Made by a program: the position numbers and the translations under genes. Source: Planctomycetota bacterium (GTDB taxonomy: Bacteria; Planctomycetota; UBA1135; UBA2386). Taken from it: a DNA stretch of 64,000 bases. The stretch covers positions 248,001-312,000 of the forward strand of contig JACKHZ010000008.1 of NCBI GenBank assembly GCA_020638735.1, in the 5' to 3' direction. The notes under the pieces are model-generated. The model worked only from the letters and a program-made list of their open reading frames with translations, did no database searches and was not told where the DNA came from. Below are positions 29,162 to 37,815 of the stretch, piece by piece; position 1 is the stretch's first letter, and every line of letters starts with the position of its first letter.

Positions 29162-30661
29162 ATGGATCAGCACGACCTGTCCACCGGCTCGCTGCCGCCA
29201 TCGACTGCAGACAACGTGCAGGCGATGAACCCGCATTGGCGGGGGCAGCGAGGACCGCAGGTACCGGCGTTCCATCGCACGCTGTTCCCGAAGCTCCTGC
29301 AACAGCTCCAGACCGGCTTGACGCCAGGCGTCGTACTTCGCGGTCCGAGACGCGTGGGCAAGACCGTCCTGGTCCGGCAACTGATCGATCGACTGCTCGC
29401 CGACGGCGTCAACCCGAACCGCATCCTCTACATCGCGTTCGACGAACTGCCGACCCTGACACGGCTCGACGAGCCGGTGCTACAGGTCGCGCGCTGGTTC
29501 GAAGCACGCATCCTCGGCAAGCCGTTCAACGAGGTGGCCGCCGAGAAGCAACCAGCCTTCCTGCTCTTCGACGAAGTGCAGAATCTCGCCGACTGGGCGG
29601 CCCAACTGAAGAGCCTCGTCGACAACCACTCGGTGCGCGTGCTGGTTACCGGCAGCTCCTCGCTCCGCATCGACGCCGGCAAGGACAGCATCGCTGGCCG
29701 CGTGCAGACGTTGAACCTGGGGCCGCTGAACCTGCGCGAGATCGCCGAGTTGCGTGACGGACATCGCACTCGACCGCACTGGATCGACAACGGCATGGGT
29801 GAGCTCGCCGACGTCGAGTTCTGGCGCGAAGGTGTCGCCGCAGCGGCGCGGGATAGCTCGGCTCGTCGGCTCGCGTTCCGGCACTACTCTGAACGCGGCG
29901 GCTACCCGATCGCGCAAGAACGTGCCGACGCACCGTGGCCCGAGATCGCCTCCTATCTCAACGAGACGGTCATCCAGCGTGCGATTCAGCACGACCTGCG
30001 CATCGGCGCCCGGGGCCGGAAGCGCGACGAGAACCTGCTCGAAGAGGTGTTCCGGCTCGCGTGTCGCTACACCGGACAGAGCCCGGGCCAATCGGCGTTC
30101 GTGCCGGAGCTGCAGCGATCCCTCGACGCCAACATCGGCTACACACGCATCCTGACGTACCTCAAGTTCCTCGACGGCACGCTGCTACTCAAGTTGATCC
30201 GACCGCTCGAGCTTCGCCTCAAGAAGCAGAAGTCACCGGCGAAGATCTGTGTCTGCGACCACGCGCTTCGCGCCAGCTGGCTCCAGGAGTTGATCCCGCT
30301 GGACCCCGAGGCACTGTCGCAGAACATGCATCTCAGTGACCTGGCCGGCCGCATCGCCGAAGGCGTGCTCGGTTACTTCCTCGCCATGGTGCCGAACCTC
30401 GAAGTCTCTCACTTCCCCGAGCGAGGTGGTGATCCGGAGGTGGACTTCGTCCTCACCATCGGCACTCGCCGCATCCCGATCGAGGTCAAGTACAGGCGAC
30501 GAATCGACCCCGTCGCCGATACCCGCGGACTCGTTGCCTTCCTCGAACGAAGCGTGCACAACGCCGAGTTCGGCCTGCTGGTGACGATGGACGACAACGT
30601 TGCGCTGCGGGATCCACGCATCTTGCCGATCTCTCTGTCGTCGTTGCTCTGGCAACGCTGA
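29162..30661 (+). CDS. AAA (AAA_14) ATPase with C-terminal DUF4143 domain
   Basis: 499 residues. Walker A is G61-P-R-R-V-G-K-T68, Walker B is L-L-F-D-E-V138-Q, and sensor T-G-S-S-S follows. The C-terminal DUF4143 part contains E-V-D-F-V-L-T-I-G-T-R-R-I-P-I-E-V-K-Y-R, a PD-(D/E)xK nuclease-like signature typical of these ATPases. The family is common, patchily distributed and of unclear function. Codons ending in A or T look more frequent than in neighbouring genes, and the gene stands alone, which would fit acquisition by transfer. No toxin or partner gene is adjacent. Confidence 0.88.
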   Translation: MDQHDLSTGSLPPSTADNVQAMNPHWRGQRGPQVPAFHRTLFPKLLQQLQTGLTPGVVLRGPRRVGKTVLVRQLIDRLLADGVNPNRILYIAFDELPTLTRLDEPVLQVARWFEARILGKPFNEVAAEKQPAFLLFDEVQNLADWAAQLKSLVDNHSVRVLVTGSSSLRIDAGKDSIAGRVQTLNLGPLNLREIAELRDGHRTRPHWIDNGMGELADVEFWREGVAAAARDSSARRLAFRHYSERGGYPIAQERADAPWPEIASYLNETVIQRAIQHDLRIGARGRKRDENLLEEVFRLACRYTGQSPGQSAFVPELQRSLDANIGYTRILTYLKFLDGTLLLKLIRPLELRLKKQKSPAKICVCDHALRASWLQELIPLDPEALSQNMHLSDLAGRIAEGVLGYFLAMVPNLEVSHFPERGGDPEVDFVLTIGTRRIPIEVKYRRRIDPVADTRGLVAFLERSVHNAEFGLLVTMDDNVALRDPRILPISLSSLLWQR

Positions 30662-30678
30662 TTCCGAGGCTTCAACAG

Positions 30679-31302
30679 CTACGGCAACCCCAGCCCGACG
30701 ACCTCGACACGCCCGCAGTGCGCGCGGCCCGTCGCGGTCAGCATGCCGCGCTTCTTCGCCACGAACGTCACCGTCACGTCGGCGCGGCAGGCGAGGCCCA
30801 ACACCGCGCCGGTGTCGCCGTGCAGACCGGACGGGATGTCGACCGACAACCGCGGCCCGCCGGCGCGATTGAAGGTCTCGACCCAGCCGAGCGCCGGTTC
30901 GCGCAGCGGCCGGTCGAGCCCGGTGCCGAACAGCGCGTCGATCCAGACCGCGTCGCCGGTCGTCGTCGGGTCGGGCGGCGGGGCCAGCAGCAGCTTCGCG
31001 CCGGCGTTCTGCAGGATCGTCGCCTGCACCGCCGCGTCGGGCGCCTTCTGCGGGTCCGGCATCGCCAGCAGATGCACGGCGCAGCGCACGAAGCCGAGGT
31101 GCCGCGCGACCGCGAGCCCGTCGCCGCCGTTGTTGCCGGCACCGCACAGGATGACGAAGCGCTCGCCGAGCGCGCGCGCGACCTCCGCGACCGATCGCGC
31201 GGCGTTCTCCATCAGCAAGAGGCTCGGCATGCCGAGCCGCTGCACCGCGTCGACGTCGATGGCCCGCGCCTCGGCGACCGACAGCACCCGTTCGTCGTTC
31301 AT
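30679..31302 (-). CDS. nnrE: NAD(P)HX epimerase (YjeF N-terminal domain)
   Basis: 207 residues, a stand-alone YjeF_N domain that epimerises damaged (R)-NAD(P)HX. The A-R-A-I-D start motif, G-M-P-S-L-L-L-M-E-N-A-A-R, the phosphate-binding C-G-A-G-N-N-G-G-D-G-L-A-V-A-R-H and A-L-F-G-T-G-L-D-R-P are all family signatures. The partner NAD(P)HX dehydratase domain, often fused, is absent here and must be elsewhere. The ATG overlaps the recG stop (ATGA). Confidence 0.9.
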   Translation of the reverse strand: MNDERVLSVAEARAIDVDAVQRLGMPSLLLMENAARSVAEVARALGERFVILCGAGNNGGDGLAVARHLGFVRCAVHLLAMPDPQKAPDAAVQATILQNAGAKLLLAPPPDPTTTGDAVWIDALFGTGLDRPLREPALGWVETFNRAGGPRLSVDIPSGLHGDTGAVLGLACRADVTVTFVAKKRGMLTATGRAHCGRVEVVGLGLP

Positions 31303-33284
31303 GCCTGTGCCTCCAGCGTCGTCGGTGTCGCGGCACCGCGCGCCGCGTCGCGCACCCGCCGCAGCAGCGCCAGGTCCTCGACCGGGTCGAGCGCGCGCAG
31401 CTCGCCGAAGCCGCTCTGCTGGGTGCCGAGCAGCTCGCCGCTGCCGCGCAGCGCGAGGTCGCGTTCGGCCAGCTCGAAGCCGTCGGTGGTCGAACACACC
31501 GCGTCGACGCGCGCGGTGCGTGCGCCGCACAACAACGCAAGGCCCCGTCGCGCGCCGCGGCCGACGCGACCGCGCAGCTGATGCAGCGTGGCGATGCCGA
31601 AGCGATCGGCGGCGACGACGACGACCAACGTCGCCTCCGGCACGTCGACGCCGACCTCGAGCACGGTCGTGCCGACCAGCACGTCGACCTCGCCGTCGCG
31701 GAACGCCGCCACCGCGCGCTGCCGCTCGGCCGCCTTGAGCCGGCCGTGCACCGACGCGCAGCGGAAGCGCTGGCACAGCGCGTCGAACACCCGCTGCACA
31801 CCGCCCTTCTCGCCGTCCTCGCCGACCGCCGGGCAGACCACGAACACCCGCCCGCCGCGGCGCACCGCGCGGTCGATGCTGCGCACCGCGCGCGCCCAGC
31901 GCTCGGTGGCGACGTGGAACGCGCGCACGCCGGGCCGGCCCTCGGGCCTGGTCGCCAGCATCACCGCGTCGAGGTCGCCGAACAGCGTCAGCGCCAGCGT
32001 GCGCGGGATCGGCGTCGCCGTCATCACCAGCACGTGCGGGTTCTGCGCCTTCTGCACCAGCGCCATGCGCTGCTGCACGCCGAAGCGGTGCTGCTCGTCG
32101 ACCACCACCAGCCCGAGCGAGGCGAACACGACGTCCTGCGACAACAACGCTGATGTACCGAAGATCAGCCGCGCCTTGCGATGCACCGCGGCCAGCCGCT
32201 GCGACGCCGTGCACAGCACCACCTCGACCTCGCTGCCGGCGAACCACCGGGACACCGCCGCGTGGTGCTGCTCGGCGAGCAGCTCGGTCGGCGACAAGAA
32301 GGCGACGTCGGCGCCGCGCGCCAGCACCGCCATCGCCGCCGCCACCGCGACCGCGGTCTTGCCGGTGCCGACGTCGCCCTGCAGCAGCACGCCCATCGCC
32401 GCCGGACCGGCGAGCCGCTGCCACAGCGCCTGCACGGCCCGCTCCTGGTCGCCGGTCAGCGCGAACGGGATGCGGTCGCGGATGCGCTGGGCCAGCTTCG
32501 CGTCGACCGGGAACGCCTGCGCGGCGCGTTCGGCGCGCGCTCGACGCGCCTGCTCGACCCTGGCGAACAGCAAGAGCGCCTCGCGCACCGCGAAGTGCCG
32601 GCGCGCCCGTTCGTGCTCGGCGACGTCGGCCGGGCGATGCATCGCCAGCAGCAGCTCGCGCGGCGTCGCCTGCAGCTCCTCCAATCCGGCCGGCAGCGCG
32701 TCGAGCGTCACCCGGGCCCAATCGAGGCGATCGAGCACGGATGCGATCCAGCCGGCGAGCCGCGTCGCCGAGACGCCGTCGACCTCCGGGTAGTGCAGCT
32801 GCACCGCCGAGTCCGGCGCGGCGCCGGCCGGCTGCACACGCGCCTGGTGCACGACGAAGCGCCGCCCCTTCTTCTGCAGCACGCCCTCGACCGCGCGGCG
32901 GTGACCGGCGGGGAAGTTCTTCTTCATCCACGGCTGGTTGAAGAACGGCACGTCGAAGGTGCTGCCGTCGGCGCAGGCGAAGCGCACGGTGACCATCGCC
33001 CGACGGCCGGGCAGCCACGCCAACGCCACGTTGTGCACCGATCCCTCGAGGCGCACCAGCTCGCCGAGCGCGCCTTCGTCCGGCGCCTCGAGCGCGCGCA
33101 ACGCCCGCGCCCGCCGCGGAAACAGCAGCGCGAGGTCGAACAGCCGCGCGAGTCCTGCTTCTCGCAGCCGCTGCGCGGTGCGCAGACCGACGCCCGGCAA
33201 CGCGTGCAGCGGCGCGTCCGGCGCCAGCGGCGCCGTCGACGACGACGTCTTCTCGGCAGCGGCAGCGGGGGCACGGCGGGACAT
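31299..33284 (-). CDS. recG: ATP-dependent DNA helicase RecG
   Basis: 661 residues, slightly short of the usual 680-700. An N-terminal wedge OB domain (about 60-160) precedes the helicase core with F-A-L-T-G-D-Q, Walker A G-D-V-G-T-G-K-T (about 303-310), D396-E-Q-H-R-F-G-V, T-A-T-P-I-P-R-T, and motif VI Q-L-R-G-R-V-G-R-G. RecG remodels stalled forks and Holliday junctions. The very N-terminus is Ala/Ser-rich and likely disordered. The start lies 63 nt from the divergent pyrophosphorylase start. Confidence 0.95.
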   Translation of the reverse strand: MSRRAPAAAAEKTSSSTAPLAPDAPLHALPGVGLRTAQRLREAGLARLFDLALLFPRRARALRALEAPDEGALGELVRLEGSVHNVALAWLPGRRAMVTVRFACADGSTFDVPFFNQPWMKKNFPAGHRRAVEGVLQKKGRRFVVHQARVQPAGAAPDSAVQLHYPEVDGVSATRLAGWIASVLDRLDWARVTLDALPAGLEELQATPRELLLAMHRPADVAEHERARRHFAVREALLLFARVEQARRARAERAAQAFPVDAKLAQRIRDRIPFALTGDQERAVQALWQRLAGPAAMGVLLQGDVGTGKTAVAVAAAMAVLARGADVAFLSPTELLAEQHHAAVSRWFAGSEVEVVLCTASQRLAAVHRKARLIFGTSALLSQDVVFASLGLVVVDEQHRFGVQQRMALVQKAQNPHVLVMTATPIPRTLALTLFGDLDAVMLATRPEGRPGVRAFHVATERWARAVRSIDRAVRRGGRVFVVCPAVGEDGEKGGVQRVFDALCQRFRCASVHGRLKAAERQRAVAAFRDGEVDVLVGTTVLEVGVDVPEATLVVVVAADRFGIATLHQLRGRVGRGARRGLALLCGARTARVDAVCSTTDGFELAERDLALRGSGELLGTQQSGFGELRALDPVEDLALLRRVRDAARGAATPTTLEAQA

Positions 33285-33332
33285 GTGCGCAGGTGTAGCG
33301 GACCGAGGCTCGCCACGGAACGTCGGGTCCGG

Positions 33333-33338
33333 TAGCCT
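33333..33338 (+). promoter_or_regulatory. Candidate -10 element TAGCCT upstream of TTG-started gene
   Basis: TAGCCT ends 9 nt before the TTG at 33348. The TAG is also an in-frame stop, so the reading frame cannot extend past it and the TTG start is forced. Confidence 0.4.
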
Positions 33339-33347
33339 GACGCGCGC

Positions 33348-34505
33348 TTGAACGAGCTCACCGAGCAGCAACTCGCCGAACTCGCGCGCTACGGCTACGA
33401 CCCGGAGCTGCAGCGTCGCTGGCAGCAAGAGGTCCGCGAAGGTCGCCTCGCCAAGGCCTCGAACGCGGTCACCGGCGACCTGCTGGCGCCGCCGCCGGGC
33501 ACGGTGCAGAAGCTGCCGGGCGGCAGCACCAAGGGCTTCCGCGAGCTCGAGCAGCTCGGCCGGGAGGCGATCGCCGCCGGTCGCCTCGGCGTCGTGGTGC
33601 TCAACGGCGGCATGGCGACGCGCTTCGGCGGCGTCGTCAAGGGCGTCGTGCCGGTGCTGGGCCAGAGCCGCACCTTCCTCGGACTCGTCGCCGAGGACCT
33701 GCTGCTGCATCGCCGCGAGGCCGCCGACGCGGACGGTCACGGCGGCGGCCGCATCCCCCTGTTCTGCATGAACAGCTTCGCGACCGACGAGGCGACCAAG
33801 GCGCACTTCGCGGCGTGGGACGACTTCGAGCTGGGCGAAGGCACCGTCGAGCACTTCACCCAGTTCGTGCAGCTGCGCATGACGCAGAAGGGCGAGCTGT
33901 TCCGCACCGACGACGGCAACGTCTCGCCGTACGGCCCGGGCCACGGCGACTTCCCGTCGGCGTTCCGCGGCTGCGGCGCGCTGCGACGCTTCCTCGACGG
34001 CGGCGGTCGCTACCTGCTGGTGCGCAACGTCGACAACCTCGGCGCGCGCGTCGACCCGGTGCTGCTGGGCCACCACATCAGGAGCGGCGCGCAGATGACC
34101 GTCGAGCTGGCGCCGAAGTGGCCGGAGGACGTCGGCGGTTCGCCGTTCCAATACCTCGGCCGCACGCAGCTGATCGAGGGCCTGCGCTACCCGAAGGACT
34201 TCGACCCCAACATCGTCGACGTCTTCAACACCAACACCTTCACCTTCGACGCGGCGGCGCTCGACCGCGACTTCGACCTCGGTTGGTACTTCGTCGAGAA
34301 GAAGGTCGCGGACCGCGTCGCGGTGCAGATCGAACATCTGATCGGCGAGCTGACGGCGCATCTGCCGACCAACTTCCTGCAGGTGCGGCGTCAGGGCACG
34401 CGCTCGCGCTTCATGCCGATCAAGACGCCGGAGGATCTGCACTCCGCGCAGGAGGAGATCGCCGACATGTACGACGGCACCGAGCACACCGACGACGACT
34501 CGTGA
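33348..34505 (+). CDS. UTP--glucose-1-phosphate uridylyltransferase-like (UDPGP family)
   Basis: 385 residues. L-N-G-G-M-A-T-R-F-G-G-V-V-K-G (about 83-97) is the nucleotide-binding signature of eukaryotic-type UDP-sugar pyrophosphorylases. R-N-V-D-N-L-G and F-N-T-N-T-F-T-F are later family motifs. It should make UDP-glucose, or a related UDP-hexose(amine), for polysaccharide synthesis; the sugar specificity is uncertain. Translation must start at TTG because a stop (TAG, 33333) lies five codons upstream in frame. The stop TGA overlaps the sulfatase ATG by one base. Confidence 0.82.
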   Translation: MNELTEQQLAELARYGYDPELQRRWQQEVREGRLAKASNAVTGDLLAPPPGTVQKLPGGSTKGFRELEQLGREAIAAGRLGVVVLNGGMATRFGGVVKGVVPVLGQSRTFLGLVAEDLLLHRREAADADGHGGGRIPLFCMNSFATDEATKAHFAAWDDFELGEGTVEHFTQFVQLRMTQKGELFRTDDGNVSPYGPGHGDFPSAFRGCGALRRFLDGGGRYLLVRNVDNLGARVDPVLLGHHIRSGAQMTVELAPKWPEDVGGSPFQYLGRTQLIEGLRYPKDFDPNIVDVFNTNTFTFDAAALDRDFDLGWYFVEKKVADRVAVQIEHLIGELTAHLPTNFLQVRRQGTRSRFMPIKTPEDLHSAQEEIADMYDGTEHTDDDS

Positions 34506-36157
34506 TGCGGACGTTGCCGGGCGCCGCGCTGTCGGTGACCCTGATGACGGCGGTCCTGACCGGGCAGCAGCCGGCACCGGGTGCCGCGCCGAAGCGGCCG
34601 AACGTGCTGCTGATCCTCGCCGACGACCTCGGCTTCTCCGACCTCGGCTGCTACGGCGGCGAGATCCCGACGCCCAACCTCGACGCGCTGGCCGGCAACG
34701 GCGTGCGCTTCACGCAGTGCTACACGTCGGCGCGCTGCTGCCCGACGCGCGCGTCGCTGCTGACCGGGCTGCACCCCCACCAGGCCGGCATCGGTTCGTT
34801 CACCACCGACAAGCCGGACACCCGGCGCGGCCCCGCCTACCTCGGCCACCTGACCGAGCACAGCGCGACGCTCGCCGAGGTGCTGCGCGCGGCCGGCTAC
34901 GGCACCTACATGGTCGGCAAGTGGCACGTCGGCCTGCCGGGTCCGATCGCGCGCGGCTTCGACGAGTTCTACGGCTTCCGCCGCGGCTACGAGCAGGACC
35001 AGTGGGACCCGCAACGCTACGAACGGCTGCCCGCCGGCCGCGAGCTGGAGATCGAGGTCGGCGACGACTTCTACGCGACCGACGCCTTCACCGAGATGGC
35101 GCTGCAGTTCCTCGATCGGGCGCAGCAGCAGGACCGGCCGTGGTTCCTCTACGTCGCGCACTCGGCGCCGCACTTCCCGGTGCAGGCGCCGAAGGCCGAC
35201 GTCGACGCGCTGGTCGACACCTACCGCCGCGGCTGGGACGTGCTGCGCGAAGAGCGCTTCGCGCGCATGCAGCAGTCGGGCCTCGCGACCGAGGCGTTCA
35301 CGCTGACGGAGCGTTCGCTGGTGCCGGTCGACGACGACGCGCTGACCAACGGCTACGGCGGCAAGCCCAACCCGGCGTGGGCCGAGCTGCCCGACGCGCG
35401 ACGCGAGGACCTGGCGCGGCGCATGGCGGTGTTCGCGGCGATGGTCGTGCACGTCGACCGCAGCGTCGGCAAGCTGGTCGCGCGGCTGCGCGAGACGGGA
35501 CAGCTGGACGACACGGTGGTGCTGTTCCTCAGCGACAACGGCGCCTGCTACGAGTGGGGTCCGTTCGGCTTCGACGGTCCGTCGCGGCGCGGCGTGACGA
35601 CGCTGCACGAAGGGGATGCTCTGGCAACCATGGGCCAGAAGGGCACCTACCACGCCTACGGCAGCGCCTGGGCCAACCTCTGCAACACGCCGTTCCGCCT
35701 CTACAAGCACTTCACCACAGAGGGCGGCATCGCCTCGCCGCTGATCGTGCACTGGCCGAAGGGCATCGTCGGCGCCGACCGCTGGGCGCGCGACCCGGTG
35801 CACGTCATGGACGTGCTGCCGACCTTGTGCGAGCTGTGCGGGGCCGACTACCCCAGCGAACGCGCCGGCGTCGCCGTCACGCCGCTGCCCGGCACCAGCC
35901 TCGGCCCGGTGCTGCGCGGCGAAGCGCTGGCCGAACGCACGATCTGCTTCGAGCACCAGGCCGCGCGCGCCGCCCGCCGCGGCCGCTGGAAGGCGGTGTG
36001 GGGCAAGCGAATGCCCGAGGCGCCGCACTGGGAGCTCTACGACCTCGCCACCGACCGCTGCGAGACCCGCGACGTCGCCGCCGAGCACCCGGAGCGGACC
36101 GCCGAGCTGGCGGCCGCCTGGCAGCGCTGGGCGGACGAGGTCGGCGTGCGCGACTGA
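34505..36157 (+). CDS. Secreted arylsulfatase (type I)
   Basis: 550 residues with a signal peptide. The metal-binding D-D-L-G-F-S-D-L-G-C and the sulfatase signature C78-C-P-T-R-A-S-L-L-T-G are present; C78 is the residue to be converted to formylglycine. G-K-W-H-V-G and L-S-D-N-G-A are further active-site segments. The enzyme hydrolyses sulfate esters, probably on marine-type polysaccharides; the substrate is unknown. The start overlaps the pyrophosphorylase stop. No anaerobic or aerobic formylglycine-generating enzyme gene is obvious in the window. Confidence 0.92.
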   Translation: MRTLPGAALSVTLMTAVLTGQQPAPGAAPKRPNVLLILADDLGFSDLGCYGGEIPTPNLDALAGNGVRFTQCYTSARCCPTRASLLTGLHPHQAGIGSFTTDKPDTRRGPAYLGHLTEHSATLAEVLRAAGYGTYMVGKWHVGLPGPIARGFDEFYGFRRGYEQDQWDPQRYERLPAGRELEIEVGDDFYATDAFTEMALQFLDRAQQQDRPWFLYVAHSAPHFPVQAPKADVDALVDTYRRGWDVLREERFARMQQSGLATEAFTLTERSLVPVDDDALTNGYGGKPNPAWAELPDARREDLARRMAVFAAMVVHVDRSVGKLVARLRETGQLDDTVVLFLSDNGACYEWGPFGFDGPSRRGVTTLHEGDALATMGQKGTYHAYGSAWANLCNTPFRLYKHFTTEGGIASPLIVHWPKGIVGADRWARDPVHVMDVLPTLCELCGADYPSERAGVAVTPLPGTSLGPVLRGEALAERTICFEHQAARAARRGRWKAVWGKRMPEAPHWELYDLATDRCETRDVAAEHPERTAELAAAWQRWADEVGVRD

Positions 36158-36210
36158 GCACCACCTGCTTCGGTCCGCGCCCCCGTCCTGCCGATGACAG
36201 CGGCGGATCG

Positions 36211-37806
36211 ATGACGACGTCGACGAAGAGCCGCGAGATGCAGGCGCAGTACGCCGCCTGGCCTTACCCGCAGGTGCCGCTGCTGGCCGCGCTGCCGAGC
36301 ACGCACCCGTGGGAGCTGCACGTGTCGTGGCTGTGGGATCGCTGCAGCAGCGGGCCAGCGCCGGCGAAGCCGCGCATCTGGATCGCCGGCTGCGGCACGT
36401 TCCAGCCCTACGCGTTCGCGGTCGCCAACCCGCACGCCGAGATCGTCGCCACCGACCTCAGCGAACCGAGCCTCGACGTCGCGCGGCGGCGTTGTCGCTG
36501 GCACCGGCAGCGCCACGTGCGCTTCGCCCCGGTCGACCTCGCCGACGAGTCGACGTGGCCCGACGGCACCTTCGACCTGATCGAGTGCTACGGCGTGCTG
36601 ATGAACCTCGCCGACCCGACGACGGCGCTGCGGCGCATGGCGCAGCGGCTGACCCCAGGCGGGGTGCTGCGCCTGATGCTGTACCCGCACTGGTCCAGGC
36701 AGCGCGTGTTCCAGCTGCAGCGCGTGGCACGGCTCTGCGGCCTCGGCGCCGACGACCGCAGCCATCCGGGCCAGCTGCGCCGCTTCGTGCAGAAGCTGCC
36801 GAAGGCGCACCCGCTGCGCTACGCCTTCACCACCTACGCCGACAGCAAGAACGACGCCGGCGTCGTCGACGGCTTTCTGCACAAGGGCGACCGCGGCTTC
36901 ACCGGCTTCCAGCTCGGCGCGCTGCTGCGCGATGCGGGCATGACGCCGGCGTACTGGTTCCACCGGCCGTGGGGGCAGCCGGACCGGATGGCGGAACGGC
37001 TCGACCTGCAGGACCGGAGCCAGAGCTTCGTGCTCAACTATCTGGACCTGTGGCACGAGCTGCGCGCCAACCTGGTGGTCTGCGCGCGCCGCGACGACGC
37101 TCCGGCGCGCGTCGTGCAGGCGCCGACGCCGCACCCGCTGTTCGCCCAAGCCCACCCGTCGCTGCGGCACAAGCTTCGGCTCGCCCGCCTCGGGCTGCTC
37201 GGCGGCAAGCTGCCCACCCGGACGGGGGACGAGCATCTGGTGCTGCGGCCGCAGCAGGTGCGCGCACTGGCCAAGCGTGCCGACGCGCTGCCTCAAGACC
37301 ACCCGCTGCTGCTCGGCGGCAAGGACCACGGCCCGACGCTGCCGGCGCACGAGGACTTCGCCGGCGAAGCACGGTTCCTGCAGCACGCGGCGGCGCTGCG
37401 CGTCGGCCAACGAGCGCCCAACCCGCTCTACGCGCACCTGTTCGCTGCGTTCGAGCTGGCGCACCTGCACCCAGAACTCGGCCTGCCGGATCTCGAGGCG
37501 CAGGTCGGCAAGTGGCTGCCGTGGGCCGACCCGCTCGAAGAACGCCCGTTCGCGTTCGGCCTGACGCCCTACGGCACGCTGCAGAAGCTGCGCGTCAACG
37601 TGCGCGAGCACCTCGAACGCGAGCCGTTGCCGGTCGCGACCGACTACGGCGCGGTGCGGCTGCGCGGCGACGCCACGGCGCTCGCGCGCACGCGCACCCT
37701 GCTCGCCGCGGCGGACCTGCCGCGCCGCGACTTCGACGACGCGACGCTGCGCGAGCTGTTCGTGCTGCTGATGACGCACGACCGGCTGTTCGTCACCTTC
37801 GAGTGA
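36211..37806 (+). CDS. SAM-dependent methyltransferase with unknown C-terminal domain
   Basis: 531 residues. A class I methyltransferase domain (about 45-290) has I-W-I-A-G-C-G-T-F-Q-P-Y (motif I), A-T-D-L-S-E-P-S, F-D-L-I-E-C-Y-G-V-L-M-N-L and L-T-P-G-G-V-L-R. The N-terminus M-Q-A-Q-Y-A-A-W-P-Y-P resembles tetratricopeptide-linked or protein-arginine-type bacterial methyltransferases. The remaining about 240 residues (from P-H-P-L-F) have no match I recognise. Substrate unknown. It follows the sulfatase by 53 nt. Confidence 0.78.
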   Translation: MTTSTKSREMQAQYAAWPYPQVPLLAALPSTHPWELHVSWLWDRCSSGPAPAKPRIWIAGCGTFQPYAFAVANPHAEIVATDLSEPSLDVARRRCRWHRQRHVRFAPVDLADESTWPDGTFDLIECYGVLMNLADPTTALRRMAQRLTPGGVLRLMLYPHWSRQRVFQLQRVARLCGLGADDRSHPGQLRRFVQKLPKAHPLRYAFTTYADSKNDAGVVDGFLHKGDRGFTGFQLGALLRDAGMTPAYWFHRPWGQPDRMAERLDLQDRSQSFVLNYLDLWHELRANLVVCARRDDAPARVVQAPTPHPLFAQAHPSLRHKLRLARLGLLGGKLPTRTGDEHLVLRPQQVRALAKRADALPQDHPLLLGGKDHGPTLPAHEDFAGEARFLQHAAALRVGQRAPNPLYAHLFAAFELAHLHPELGLPDLEAQVGKWLPWADPLEERPFAFGLTPYGTLQKLRVNVREHLEREPLPVATDYGAVRLRGDATALARTRTLLAAADLPRRDFDDATLRELFVLLMTHDRLFVTFE

Positions 37807-37815
37807 CCACGCGCG

